64,000 nucleotides of DNA from Solirubrobacterales bacterium (GCA_019240115.1 JAFAYV010000038.1:84077-148076), one strand, 5' to 3'. Positions 1 through 8,213 are shown, numbered from the stretch's first letter. The notes: a model not told the origin generated them from the letters alone. Numbers and translations are program-made.

Positions 1-1017
1 ACGAGCGCATTGCTCAACGCCGCACTCGACCAGGTCGAGCAGCCGACACTTCTCGTCGATGCCCGGCGGTGCCGCGACGCGATGGATCTCGCGATGGCGA
101 TCGCGGATCGGGCGGTCGGCGAGTTCGCGCGTGAAGCACAACCGTGGTGGATGACCTCGGGGCCACCCTCCGATGCCGGAGGCCTCCGGCTGGCACGCGC
201 TCTCGACTCGCGAGGGATCGACCCAAACAACCTCCGCATTGGCACTGGTGACCCAACGTTCGCTCTGCGCGACGCGATCGAGATCCTCGCGTCGATCAGC
301 GACAGCACGAGCGTGGCGATCGACCACCTCGGCCCCCTTCTGAGCTCCCTTCCGGCAACGAGCGCCCGAGAACTGCTTGGCACGCTACGCGCTCTCCGTC
401 AGCGGTTTGCGTCGATCGACTTCATCCTTGTTGAGTACCCGGAGGGGCCGATCGGTGCGGCGCTCGCCAACCCGGGACACCCGATGTACCTCGCCGGTGG
501 TCAGCTGCGCATCACTCGGGCCAGGCCCGCTCGGTTCTATGGGGACTTCGCAATCACCCGGGATTGGACGGATGTCCGGCTGGGCGTCATCGGCGCCGCG
601 GCGGAGCTCGCCTCGGGCGTGCCGGCGCTGACATGGAGCATCGCAAAGCTTGCGCAGCTCCAGTCGGGCTCCGACGCGACCCGCGCATTTGAGGGCTGGC
701 AGGAGTTCCGCCGTCTGGTCGCGCCGGCGACCGCGCACCAATGGGAGCTTCTACGTCGAGTCCACCCGCTCGCTCAGCCGATCATTACCGCGATGAGCGC
801 TGGGCTTCGCCCGCACTCTGTCGGTGCCAACGCCAAGAGCGTCAACGAGGGACTCAAGCGGCTCCGTGAAGTTGGTCTGGCGTGGCGGACGGAGCTGCGA
901 TCGTGGGTGCTAGCCGACCCTCTCCTCGCCGCGTGGGCCCGCGACCATGCGGCTCCCTGGGCCCAGCGCAAGAGTCAGCTCGCCTCAACCGCGAGCACAG
1001 TGCGCAGCGAGGGTTAG
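1..1017 (+). CDS. C-terminal part of a putative AAA/STAND-like ATPase (cut by window edge)
   Basis: The reading frame is open to the first base of the window, so the N-terminus lies outside; the TTG at position 10 is unlikely to be the true start. The visible 338 residues lack a Walker A motif. They contain a beta-strand-like segment (PTLLVDARR), a long helical middle and a C-terminal winged-helix-like part (LKRLREVGLAWRTELRSWVL followed by LADPLLAAWAR). This layout resembles archaeal-type predicted ATPases in which a winged helix follows the NTPase domain. That assignment rests on layout only. It could be part of the island's maintenance or defence cargo. It runs convergently into the small minus-strand ORF next to it. 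Confidence 0.5.
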   Translation, partial: TSALLNAALDQVEQPTLLVDARRCRDAMDLAMAIADRAVGEFAREAQPWWMTSGPPSDAGGLRLARALDSRGIDPNNLRIGTGDPTFALRDAIEILASISDSTSVAIDHLGPLLSSLPATSARELLGTLRALRQRFASIDFILVEYPEGPIGAALANPGHPMYLAGGQLRITRARPARFYGDFAITRDWTDVRLGVIGAAAELASGVPALTWSIAKLAQLQSGSDATRAFEGWQEFRRLVAPATAHQWELLRRVHPLAQPIITAMSAGLRPHSVGANAKSVNEGLKRLREVGLAWRTELRSWVLADPLLAAWARDHAAPWAQRKSQLASTASTVRSEG

Positions 1018-1296
1018 GGTCCACGACTGAGTAAATGGCGGAATCCCGGCGAGTGGCTGGGCGTGCCTGGCGTCACGCGCGAGTATCTGGGCGCGGATCA
1101 CCTCCGCCTGGTCCGGGTGCTCACGCTCGGCCCAATCGAGCATGCCGCCGCCGGCCTCCTCCAGCGCCGCCCGCTGTACGTGGATCGCGATCCGGAAGAC
1201 GTCAGCGATCGCAAGACGGCTCTCGCCGCTCTCCGGCACGATCGGCTCGATCCCGAGCGCCGTCACCGCACGCGCGACCTCCGATGGCCCGGTCAT
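985..1296 (-). CDS. Hypothetical protein, 103 aa
   Basis: Unrecognised protein, mostly helical and acidic in its centre (segment DWAEREHPDQAEVIRAQILA). Its 3' end overlaps the convergent ATPase-like gene by 33 bp. Upstream on the same strand, in another frame, is a plausible start (ATG near 1371, encoding MSDTLRHGERDPAFPTFTEA) that runs into the same region and then stops. The gene may therefore be frameshifted, with its true N-terminus in that frame. No RBS is evident at the annotated ATG. Coding status is uncertain. Confidence 0.35.
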   Translation of the reverse strand: MTGPSEVARAVTALGIEPIVPESGESRLAIADVFRIAIHVQRAALEEAGGGMLDWAEREHPDQAEVIRAQILARDARHAQPLAGIPPFTQSWTLTLAAHCARG

Positions 1297-1438
1297 GGAT
1301 CAGCGCCGCGGCCTCGGTGAACGTAGGGAATGCGGGGTCGCGCTCGCCGTGTCGAAGCGTGTCGGACATGATCCCCAAGGTAGCGAGGTCCGCCCCCCGG
1401 CGGACCGATCATTGCCAAATAGCCGGAGCGGATCGGCA

Positions 1439-1494
1439 GTCAAGGGCGGCCCGTCAGGGCCGAGCGAAGCGAGCCGCGAAGCGGCGCCCTTGAC
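1439..1494 (-). terminator. Hairpin downstream of the excisionase/coupling-protein operon
   Basis: A 10-bp perfect inverted repeat (GTCAAGGGCG at 1439-1448 and CGCCCTTGAC at 1485-1494) encloses a loop with the near-palindromic motif GAGCGAAGCGAGC. It lies 30 bp after the stop of the HTH gene, which is the last gene of the minus-strand operon. There is no strong T-run, so it may act as an mRNA 3' end structure rather than as a classical intrinsic terminator. Confidence 0.45.
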
Positions 1495-1523
1495 GGCCGG
1501 GCCGCGGAGGCTACCCCCGCCGC

Positions 1524-1736
1524 TTACACCCGGGCCGCGATCTGGGCGCGGCAGCGCTCTGCGAGGTGCGCTTCGAGATCGCTTCGGCTGAACCGCAGCG
1601 CTCGCCCGATCTTGAGATGCGGAAGCCGTCCGGTCCGTGCCAGGTCGTAAATCGTGGATACCGGCAGACGCAGCAGCTCAGCGACCTCATCGGCGGTCAG
1701 CAGCTGGTGATCCAGCGGGACGATCGAATCGCTCAT
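1524..1736 (-). CDS. Excisionase-family helix-turn-helix protein
   Basis: A 70-residue protein made almost entirely of one MerR-like winged HTH of the excisionase/BldC class. The motif LLTADEVAELLRLPVSTIYDLARTG is followed by the wing LPHLKIGRALRFSRSDLEAHL. Such proteins control excision or transcription of integrative elements. The ATG overlaps the stop of the replication-relaxation gene by 4 bp, so the two are probably translationally coupled. It is the last gene of a three-gene operon with the coupling protein, which supports a role in control of the element. The family assignment is firm; the role in excision is inferred. Confidence 0.85.
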   Translation of the reverse strand: MSDSIVPLDHQLLTADEVAELLRLPVSTIYDLARTGRLPHLKIGRALRFSRSDLEAHLAERCRAQIAARV

Positions 1737-2419
1737 GATCGCCTCCGAATCGTCGAAGTCCGCGCCGCCGGGAGCGGCGCCAGCTCAAGGATCGCGTCGG
1801 CGCCGACGGCTCGCGCCGCACGCTGCACTGCGTCGGCGATCGGAGGGGCCGCGTGGTAGCGCACGATCGAGACGTTCTGGTTTCGCAGGTAGCCGCGCAG
1901 GATTCGCTCGAGCCGGGTCCGGTTCTTCAGCGTCAGCTCGAGCTCAACCGCGGTGACGTGCTGACCCTCTCGCGAGACGAGCGCGAAGTCCGGCCGGTGA
2001 AGCCCTTCGCGGCCGTCGCCTTGTCTGCCGATGATCGCCGACGCGATCGGCTCGCCCGCTGCATTCTCGGCAGCGCGATGTTCGCGGTCGCTTAGGAGCG
2101 TTTGCTCGTCGAGCCTCGGCTCGACCTGGGCGGCGAGCGCCGCCGAGGCGATCATGTGCGGGACGAGCGCCAGGCTTATCCGTGCCGGCGCCAGCCGGTC
2201 GAGACCGGCGCATCGGAGGCCTTCCGCGGTTGCCGTGAGCAGGCCGCCGTCGTTGTAGAGCAGCCGGTGCCGGCGGATCAGTCCGAAGTCCACGAGCTCG
2301 TGCAGGCGCCGATACGTCGCAGTCCTGCCGATCGAGAACCGTGTCATCACGTGCTCGGCACGGACCGCGCCCTGACGCCCGATCCATTCGGCGATCGTCA
2401 TGTCACGCTCCGTCAGCAT
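1733..2419 (-). CDS. Replication-relaxation family protein
   Basis: A 228-residue protein with an N-terminal winged HTH (residues about 3-60; MTIAEWIGRQGAVRAEHVMTR, then IGRTATYRRLHELVDFGLI). A nuclease-like C-terminal half follows, with HRPDFALV and TAVELELTLKNRTRLERIL. This is the pattern of the Replic_Relax family, carried by actinobacterial and Gram-positive integrative and conjugative elements and plasmids. The D...E-x-E pair in the C-terminal half fits the restriction-endonuclease-like fold seen in these proteins. It overlaps the end of the coupling-protein gene by 7 bp and the excisionase gene by 4 bp, indicating one transcript. Confidence 0.8.
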   Translation of the reverse strand: MLTERDMTIAEWIGRQGAVRAEHVMTRFSIGRTATYRRLHELVDFGLIRRHRLLYNDGGLLTATAEGLRCAGLDRLAPARISLALVPHMIASAALAAQVEPRLDEQTLLSDREHRAAENAAGEPIASAIIGRQGDGREGLHRPDFALVSREGQHVTAVELELTLKNRTRLERILRGYLRNQNVSIVRYHAAPPIADAVQRAARAVGADAILELAPLPAARTSTIRRRS

Positions 2420-4062
2420 TCGACACCGCGCCGCCGTAGCTCGTCAGGATGGAAGACGCGGACGATCACGGCCCGCTGTTTGGGCGGTTCGATCACCGCG
2501 AACTCGCCGACGCCGAGGCTCTTGATGTCGTCCGGATGGATCGCGTACTCCCTGCCACGCGTTCGTGAGCCCAAGCCAGTCGTCAGCCGGGCGGCTGGCC
2601 CGTTCGTCTGCTGGGTTGTGATCCACGCTCCGCGGGTGCCGGCGATCTGGGCAACGAGCTCCGCCGAGTCGGGCATGTTCTGGCGGCCGCAGATCAGGCC
2701 CTCGATGTTCCCACCGACCTGGTTCTTGAACCCACTGCCTCCGCCGAGGGCGTTCAGGTCAGCCAGTCCGAGGTCGCCGGCTTCCTGGGTGCCGAGCAGC
2801 TGGCTGAGCCAGGCGCCACGGCCGCGTCCAAACAAGCGCTTGGCCTGTGGTGCGCCAACCGCCGAGAACTCGTCGATGATGACGAGTGCGGGTCGGTGCT
2901 CTCCGCTCTGGCGTTCCTGGTTGATCGCGACGAGATCCTGGATAATTGCGGCACCCAGCATCTCGGCCGCCAGCGGTCGTCGGTCGGCCTCGAGCCGGAA
3001 CACGACGACGTCGCCGCGTTCGAGCGACTCGCAGAGATCGATTCGTCCGCCAGGGGTCGCAGGGTCCAGCAGATGACCGACATCCGACTCGGCGAGAATC
3101 GCGAGGCGGTCGCGGGCGCCGGCGAGATCCCGCTCCTGCTGCGGGGTCATCGTCTCGAGGTAGGCGAGCAGCGGCCGGGCGTCGGTCGGGCTCATCTTCC
3201 GCGTCAATGACGCGAGGCGTCCGTTGTGCATGTGCTCGACCACCGTCGCGAGGCTGACCGGCACTCCGATAAGGCGCAGCGCGCGGACGACATGGCCGAT
3301 GTACCGCTGGGCGAGGCGCTGGTAGTGCGGCTCGGTGAACACCTCGGCCGCGAGCAGCTTGTCCGCGATCTCGGTGTTCGAGCCTCGGTCGTATGGGTTG
3401 AAGATCCTCTCGCCCCGCGGATCCCACAGAAGGAACCGCCTGTTCGCGCGGGCAGCTGCCGCACGCAGCTGCTTGAGGACGAAGTCGTCTCCCTTCGGGT
3501 CGATGTAGATGACGCCGTGCCCGCGCTTGATCGCGGCGAGCGCCAGCAGGATCTGCACGATCGTCTTGCCGGCTCCGGTCGCGCCGAGGACCAGCGTCAT
3601 CACGGCGCGCCAGCCGGCGACAGGGATGCGAACCAGATCACCCTTCCGCGTGAATCCAATCGCCACGCCCTCCGATGTCACCCACTCACCCGTGCACAAC
3701 TTGCGCCAGCCGTACCACCGTCGAATCAACGCCGTCGGGCCGACTCGATCCCGTCCTCGTTGCGCGAGGTCGCCGCCGACATGCAGGTCGACCACGTGCC
3801 GCCAGGCACCGACGCCGACCGCGGCCGCCGCGAACGCGTCGTAGCAGAGCTGAGCCTGCCAGCTGAGCAACCACACGCCCGGAACCACCGCAAGGAGCGG
3901 CAGCCCAGACGTCCACGACCACCTTCGCCAGCGGATGAGGAACGCGAGCGCGGCTCCCCCCACCGCGCCGCCGATCACGAACCACGCCCCGGTCTCAACC
4001 AGACGTGCAAGATGCACGATCGGCAGCTCCGGGATCTTCGGACTCACGGCGCCATGCGTCAT
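2413..4062 (-). CDS. VirD4/TraG-like type IV coupling protein
   Basis: A 549-residue membrane-anchored ATPase that would deliver relaxosome DNA to a conjugation channel. Two N-terminal membrane segments (about residues 24-43 and 54-70) precede the Walker A motif GATGAGKT (residues 160-167), the conserved IYIDPKGDDF block, Walker B LVIIDEFSAVG and the LLGTQEAGDLG motif typical of TraD/TraG AAD-binding domains. The start was set at the ATG with a near-perfect RBS (AGGAGG, 5-nt spacing); the longer reading frame upstream is arginine-rich and lacks one. It heads the operon with the replication-relaxation and excisionase genes. No relaxase or channel genes are in the window, so they must lie to the left or be absent. 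Confidence 0.9.
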   Translation of the reverse strand: MTHGAVSPKIPELPIVHLARLVETGAWFVIGGAVGGAALAFLIRWRRWSWTSGLPLLAVVPGVWLLSWQAQLCYDAFAAAAVGVGAWRHVVDLHVGGDLAQRGRDRVGPTALIRRWYGWRKLCTGEWVTSEGVAIGFTRKGDLVRIPVAGWRAVMTLVLGATGAGKTIVQILLALAAIKRGHGVIYIDPKGDDFVLKQLRAAAARANRRFLLWDPRGERIFNPYDRGSNTEIADKLLAAEVFTEPHYQRLAQRYIGHVVRALRLIGVPVSLATVVEHMHNGRLASLTRKMSPTDARPLLAYLETMTPQQERDLAGARDRLAILAESDVGHLLDPATPGGRIDLCESLERGDVVVFRLEADRRPLAAEMLGAAIIQDLVAINQERQSGEHRPALVIIDEFSAVGAPQAKRLFGRGRGAWLSQLLGTQEAGDLGLADLNALGGGSGFKNQVGGNIEGLICGRQNMPDSAELVAQIAGTRGAWITTQQTNGPAARLTTGLGSRTRGREYAIHPDDIKSLGVGEFAVIEPPKQRAVIVRVFHPDELRRRGVEC

Positions 4063-4440
4063 TGGAACCTCCTGGGTTGAGTTGACTCCCTCCAGGTAGG
4101 TATGGCGTCGACCCCTCAAAGTCGCCGTCGTTTCGTCCCGTTCTTGATCCCGAATCTGATCCGTCCCTGAATCCCGACCGGACACCGCCTCCGCCACTGT
4201 GCCGCCGCCATACGCCGTCCGCCCGCCCCGCCTGGAACCAAACGCGCTAGGCCGCTGACCCCGGTCACACACGATCTGGGGGCGGGGTCAGCGGCCGGGC
4301 GCGACCTCGAACCCAGGCGGGGCGGGCGGACGGCGTGGACTTACGGTCCACAGGCGAGTTCACGAGTGAGCCGGGAGCTACTCCTTGCCAGATGCCCTTC
4401 GGACGACGCTTGTTGTTATTGCGGGGCCGTCTCGGGCCGA
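4063..4440. repeat. Nested inverted repeats between coupling protein and CBASS operon (candidate oriT)
   Basis: This 378-bp stretch holds no credible gene. It contains a perfect 24-bp inverted repeat (arms 4212-4235 and 4313-4336). Inside it is a perfect 14-bp inverted repeat (arms 4250-4263 and 4283-4296). A 6-bp hairpin (GTGGAC at 4335-4340, GTCCAC at 4346-4351) follows immediately. The nested arrangement directly upstream of a coupling-protein gene is typical of an origin of transfer or another protein-binding processing site. It also separates the transfer operon from the CBASS operon, so termination of cap3 transcripts is an alternative. The repeats are certain; the function is inferred. 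Confidence 0.75.
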
Positions 4441-5028
4441 CTACGTGGCCACAGGCCCGGCAAAGTGCGAACACCTGTCTCCCGCGGCGCACGTTTCGTT
4501 TCGACAGCCCGCGTAGAGCAGCTCGGCAGCCGGGCAATACCGCTCCGACAACTCGATTACGTCCACCGGCACCTTCGCCAGCTTCTCCTGGCTCGCCATC
4601 CACAGCCAAGCCGCGAGCTCGCGTACCTGCACAGATCGTTTCGTGCCGGTCGTCGAGACGATGAACAGGAGCGGCCTTGGCAGCACGAGGTCCTCCTGGC
4701 GAGCCATTGCCTTTGCCGTGCCCGAGTCCACCGAGCTGGGCCGCGCGGTGCCAAATGGGTGGGTGTGCCAGCTGCCGATGTAGCCGTAGCGGCCTTCGCT
4801 GACTTCCAGCACGCGGGCCATCGCGGCGGCGACGGCCGCGGGCGCAAGTCTGAAGCTGCGGGGATGATGTTCTGCTCCGGGCCCAGGGCCGGTTGCACAC
4901 GCGACAACCACATCATCGTCCGCCTCCCAGCCGAAGAGGGAGCCGCCGGTCTCGCGGACGCGTCTCTTGAGCGCCTCACGTTCGATGACGGCATGGGCAC
5001 CGGCATCGAGGAAGACGGCGTCACCCAT
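4441..5028 (-). CDS. cap3: CBASS JAB/JAMM metallopeptidase (Cap3)
   Basis: A 195-residue JAB1/MPN domain protease. The JAMM zinc motif is complete: Glu27 (ETGGSLFGW), then H88-x-H90-x7-S98-x2-D101 in GSWHTHPFGTARPSSVD. In type II CBASS, Cap3 cleaves the isopeptide bond formed between the CD-NTase C-terminus and its targets, reversing Cap2. The start codon overlaps the cap2 stop by 8 bp, and this is the last gene of the four-gene operon. A cysteine-rich C-terminal tail (C169, C179, C183 and C189) is an extra that may bind a metal. Family and role follow from motif plus context. Confidence 0.92.
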   Translation of the reverse strand: MGDAVFLDAGAHAVIEREALKRRVRETGGSLFGWEADDDVVVACATGPGPGAEHHPRSFRLAPAAVAAAMARVLEVSEGRYGYIGSWHTHPFGTARPSSVDSGTAKAMARQEDLVLPRPLLFIVSTTGTKRSVQVRELAAWLWMASQEKLAKVPVDVIELSERYCPAAELLYAGCRNETCAAGDRCSHFAGPVAT

Positions 5029-6691
5029 GCCGCCAGCAATCCGGGTGGCGTTGCGCGATTCCCGAACGCCAGCCGGGAGCGGTCCGGAAGTTCAGAACCG
5101 CCCAGTTGTAGGACGCGGCCGGGTAGCTGGATAGGTGGCTGGTCTGCACCACGGCGCGAGCGGCGACGGCGGCGAGTTGCGTGGCCTCGAAGCCTGCCCC
5201 GGCGAACGCTGGATGTGAGCAGCCTCGCGGCGTGACGAGGGATGTCGGGGGCGCTTCGGATACGGGCGCGATCGCGCCGTCCTGCTGATGTAGAAGCAGG
5301 CAGTCGAAGCACGGGCCGTTGGGCTCGGCAACCCGGACCACACCGCCGTAACTGCCGGCTGTGAGGCCTGCGACCACCAGCGGGCGCTCCGCCTCGATGC
5401 AGAGCCGTTGGAGCACGCGCGCCGCGGTGTTCGACCCGGTCGTATCCACAACCACAGTCGAGTCCTCGATGAGCTGACGGACCGCGTTGCCGTCAGGGCC
5501 GAACCCCTGGATCGAGATTGGGTAGTGCGTCGCCTCCACGAACGGGTTGATCATCAACGCTGCCTCGGCGACCGCCTCGGCCTTGTTCTGACCGGCGCAG
5601 GTCACCGGCAGTGCGTGCCGGGCCGCGTTGTTCACGTCGAAGATGTCCGGGTCGACGATGTCGAGATGACCAGCGCCGGCTTTCGCGAGCTCGAACGTGA
5701 CCGGCGCTCCGAGCGAGCCTGCGCCGGCGACCAGCACACGCGCTCGATCCAATCCAACGAGTTCCGGGGTCCGGCGCGAGCGCTCGGAGCGAGTCAGGGC
5801 TTGGGCTTGGAACCACACGGCGGATGTCGTCGCTGAATCCACCCAGCCGAACGCCCAGTTCCGCCGCACCTCGCCGCGGACCGGACCCTCTTCCATGAAC
5901 GTGACGCCGAGCCATACCCCCACCAGCGCGGAGCGGCCGCGCCGCGTCCTGGCTGCCAGCCGCTGGAAGAGCTCTGGCGCAACGTCACGGAGATCCCACG
6001 GCTCGAGATCATTGAAAAGCTGAGCGCGAGGCTCCGCGAGCTCGACCCAGTACCCGTCGGGCTCGGGCTTCCCGCCACGGATGAACCGGCGACGCAGCCG
6101 ATCGTCAGCGGCGCCGAGCCCCTCTGCCGAGTTCAGGAAGAGACGGTTGCCCTCGCGAAGTAGCTTGAGCTTGCCGCGGCCCACCGGCAGGTCGCGCTCG
6201 AAGAACGGCTCGGCCACCACAACCACCTGAGACCGGGCGAACTTGATGAAGCCGGAGATCGGCTCGGGCATGTCGGCCTCGCCGGCCAGTACGGCGGCTT
6301 CTCCCCGTTCGGCGTCGGCAAGCAGGGCCCACAGGTTGTTGGCGACGATGTACGCGGCATCACGACCTGGATGCCAGTCCCGATCCTGATCGGCGGACCA
6401 GCACAGTTCGTGCTGTCCGGGATACTCGTGACGCTCCAGGAGGTCTCGCGGGCCAAAGAACGATGGCGGGGCGTCCGGGTAGTCGGCCGGCAACAGGATG
6501 GAGATCCGAACCGCCTCGTCCTTGAAACTCAGTTCGGTTTCGATCCACAGGCTCGCCGGCGACCCGTCGCCCAGCGGGACTACTCGATGCGCTGCCGGCA
6601 GCGCATGTTCGGCGAACCGGTCGAGCTCCCACTGCAGCCGCTCGGGACTCGCCTCGAACCACGGGCGGTTGGAATCAGAGGCCGTACTCAT
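5021..6691 (-). CDS. cap2: CBASS E2-E1 fusion protein (Cap2)
   Basis: A 556-residue ubiquitin-transferase-like enzyme that conjugates the CD-NTase C-terminus to cellular targets and so primes signalling. The N-terminal E2-like domain (about 1-150) has catalytic Cys97 in HELCWSADQD. The C-terminal E1-like adenylation domain (about 310-556) starts with VLVAGAGSLGAPVTFELAKAG, has DIVDPDIFDVNNAARH for nucleotide binding and catalytic Cys491 in PRGCSHPAFAG. Both catalytic cysteines are present. The start is the ATG nested in the end of the CD-NTase gene (17-bp overlap); upstream sequence in this frame is arginine-rich and is CD-NTase coding sequence read out of frame. Confidence 0.93.
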   Translation of the reverse strand: MSTASDSNRPWFEASPERLQWELDRFAEHALPAAHRVVPLGDGSPASLWIETELSFKDEAVRISILLPADYPDAPPSFFGPRDLLERHEYPGQHELCWSADQDRDWHPGRDAAYIVANNLWALLADAERGEAAVLAGEADMPEPISGFIKFARSQVVVVAEPFFERDLPVGRGKLKLLREGNRLFLNSAEGLGAADDRLRRRFIRGGKPEPDGYWVELAEPRAQLFNDLEPWDLRDVAPELFQRLAARTRRGRSALVGVWLGVTFMEEGPVRGEVRRNWAFGWVDSATTSAVWFQAQALTRSERSRRTPELVGLDRARVLVAGAGSLGAPVTFELAKAGAGHLDIVDPDIFDVNNAARHALPVTCAGQNKAEAVAEAALMINPFVEATHYPISIQGFGPDGNAVRQLIEDSTVVVDTTGSNTAARVLQRLCIEAERPLVVAGLTAGSYGGVVRVAEPNGPCFDCLLLHQQDGAIAPVSEAPPTSLVTPRGCSHPAFAGAGFEATQLAAVAARAVVQTSHLSSYPAASYNWAVLNFRTAPGWRSGIAQRHPDCWRHG

Positions 6692-7679
6692 TGCGGCGGG
6701 GCACCGCTTGCGTCCGATGGTGCCCTGGTGGCGGCGTCGCTGGCAGGACCCCGGCGTCGATCCCGCTCTCTTGCAGTCGGTACTCGGGAAAGTCCGGTCC
6801 GAGAAGATGTCGCCACAGATCATGCGAAGTCCGCTCGTCGCTCTCGTGTAGCCCGCGCTGCGCCAGATCGACCGCATTCGCAAGGTGCTTCCGGAAGTCC
6901 CTGTAGGCCGAGTCGTCCCAGCGCGCCGCCAGATCCTCACTTCGCAGGACCGGGTTCTCGACGCTCGGTGCGGTATCCGGGTCCGGCGCAAGCGCACCCT
7001 GGATGGCCACGAGCGTGCCAACGAGAGCCGCCGCGTCCGAGCTCTGTCCTCCGAGGTGCTGCGCGGCCAGCACCTGGAGCACGATGCTCTTGATGCTCTT
7101 CCGGGTGTCCTGGCTGTGGTCACGCCAGCGCTTGAGCATCCTGACAGTCCGGGCAAATCGCCCCCCGCGATCCCGGCACCAGACCGTGTACTCTCGCGGC
7201 GCGGTGTCGTGCCAGCCGCTCTCGCGCCGGGGAACCTCAAGCGGCGCGTGCAAGTCCGACGACTGCGACGGCCGTGCCGGCACGACATCGACGTGGAACG
7301 CACCTATCTCGTCCTCGGCGTAGAACAGCCGCACACACGGCTTCTTACGGGAGTCGGCGCCACGCAGCAGCTTCTCGTAGGTGCCGTGCGTCGCGAGCTT
7401 TTCCTCCAGGTCATCGAGCGCCGCTGTCGCGGTCCATCCCGGATCGATGCCGTCGCACACGAGATCGACGTCGTACTCGCCGCGGTCCTTGTCCTCCGGC
7501 TCGACCGCTGTCCCATTCGGGTACGAGCCCTGGAGGAAGACGCGGTCCTGGCTCACGCCGTACTCCGCGGAGAGGTACGTGATCAGACCGCTCGCGGCCG
7601 ACTCGATCTTGTCGCACGGTCTCTTGTTGAGCGATATGCGCCCGTAGAAGATGTCGAACGCATCGGGAAGTTGGGCCAT
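6675..7679 (-). CDS. CBASS CD-NTase (cyclic oligonucleotide synthase)
   Basis: A 334-residue cGAS/DncV-like nucleotidyltransferase that senses infection and makes the second messenger. The Pol-beta core has the GS motif (Gly51-Ser52 in LQGSYPNGTAV), the metal-binding pair Asp70/Asp72 in GEYDVDLVCDG and the third acidic residue Asp130 in FHVDVVPA. The helical C-terminal domain is present (KRWRDHSQDTRKSIKSIVLQVL). The clade and the nucleotide product cannot be assigned by eye. The polypeptide ends in NEYGL, a tail that would be the substrate for Cap2. It starts 24 bp after the small membrane protein gene, with an AGGAGG-like RBS (GAAAGGAGGCC, 6-nt spacing). Confidence 0.93.
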   Translation of the reverse strand: MAQLPDAFDIFYGRISLNKRPCDKIESAASGLITYLSAEYGVSQDRVFLQGSYPNGTAVEPEDKDRGEYDVDLVCDGIDPGWTATAALDDLEEKLATHGTYEKLLRGADSRKKPCVRLFYAEDEIGAFHVDVVPARPSQSSDLHAPLEVPRRESGWHDTAPREYTVWCRDRGGRFARTVRMLKRWRDHSQDTRKSIKSIVLQVLAAQHLGGQSSDAAALVGTLVAIQGALAPDPDTAPSVENPVLRSEDLAARWDDSAYRDFRKHLANAVDLAQRGLHESDERTSHDLWRHLLGPDFPEYRLQESGIDAGVLPATPPPGHHRTQAVPRRNEYGL

Positions 7680-7703
7680 GTCATGGCCTCCTTTCGTCTT
7701 TCA

Positions 7704-8213
7704 TCAAGCGGGCCCAGCCCGAGACACGTGACAGCGAACCTCCCGGAGGAAGTCCTCCTTGGCCTGTTGCAGCTTCGGATGGGCTTCATCCTCAGGCGGC
7801 GGGTCGGTCGGATCGCGGCCAGGCTTCGACCACGCCTCCTGGATCAGCGGCCGGCACTCCAACAGCACCCGATTGAGAAACGTCCGGTACGCGGTCCCGA
7901 GCTTCTCGGTCTCGATCGCGAGCCAGCCTTCGTAGTACGCGATGCGCTCCTGCAGCCTGTGGAAGTGCTCGACGAGCTCCCGGTCCTGGGAACTGTCAGG
8001 CGCTCGTCTGCGAACCCGGTAGATGGCTTCGCACCATTCCAGCGCCAGCCGGTACGCCTCGCTGTAAAGATCACGCCGCCGCTGCTGGTCCTCACGCTTC
8101 CGTCCGACCACGCTGACATAAATCGCGACCGCAGCCGCGATCGTCGCTGGTATTGCGGCGCCAATGAACGCGCTCACCGACGTGCTGATTGAGGCTGCCG
8201 TCATCAGGAGCAT
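7704..8213 (-). CDS. Small membrane protein, presumed CBASS effector
   Basis: A 169-residue protein with one N-terminal membrane helix (about residues 12-36, alanine- and isoleucine-rich). A basic stop-transfer segment (GRKREDQQRRRD) and a long helical cytoplasmic domain (about 45-165) with cysteines 61, 120 and 161 follow. It is the first gene of the operon, in the position where type II CBASS loci usually encode the effector, and no other effector candidate is present. It lacks a recognisable nuclease, phospholipase, TIR or SAVED domain. By context it may damage or depolarise the inner membrane when the cyclic nucleotide binds. Alternative start: ATG at 8204. The effector role is inferred from position only. 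Confidence 0.7.
   Translation of the reverse strand: MLLMTAASISTSVSAFIGAAIPATIAAAVAIYVSVVGRKREDQQRRRDLYSEAYRLALEWCEAIYRVRRRAPDSSQDRELVEHFHRLQERIAYYEGWLAIETEKLGTAYRTFLNRVLLECRPLIQEAWSKPGRDPTDPPPEDEAHPKLQQAKEDFLREVRCHVSRAGPA

Noticed and set aside
4265..4900. 211-codon minus-strand frame over cap3
   Set aside because: Lies out of frame with cap3 and runs through the inverted-repeat region; composition is Arg/Pro-rich and cap3 has a perfect JAMM motif.
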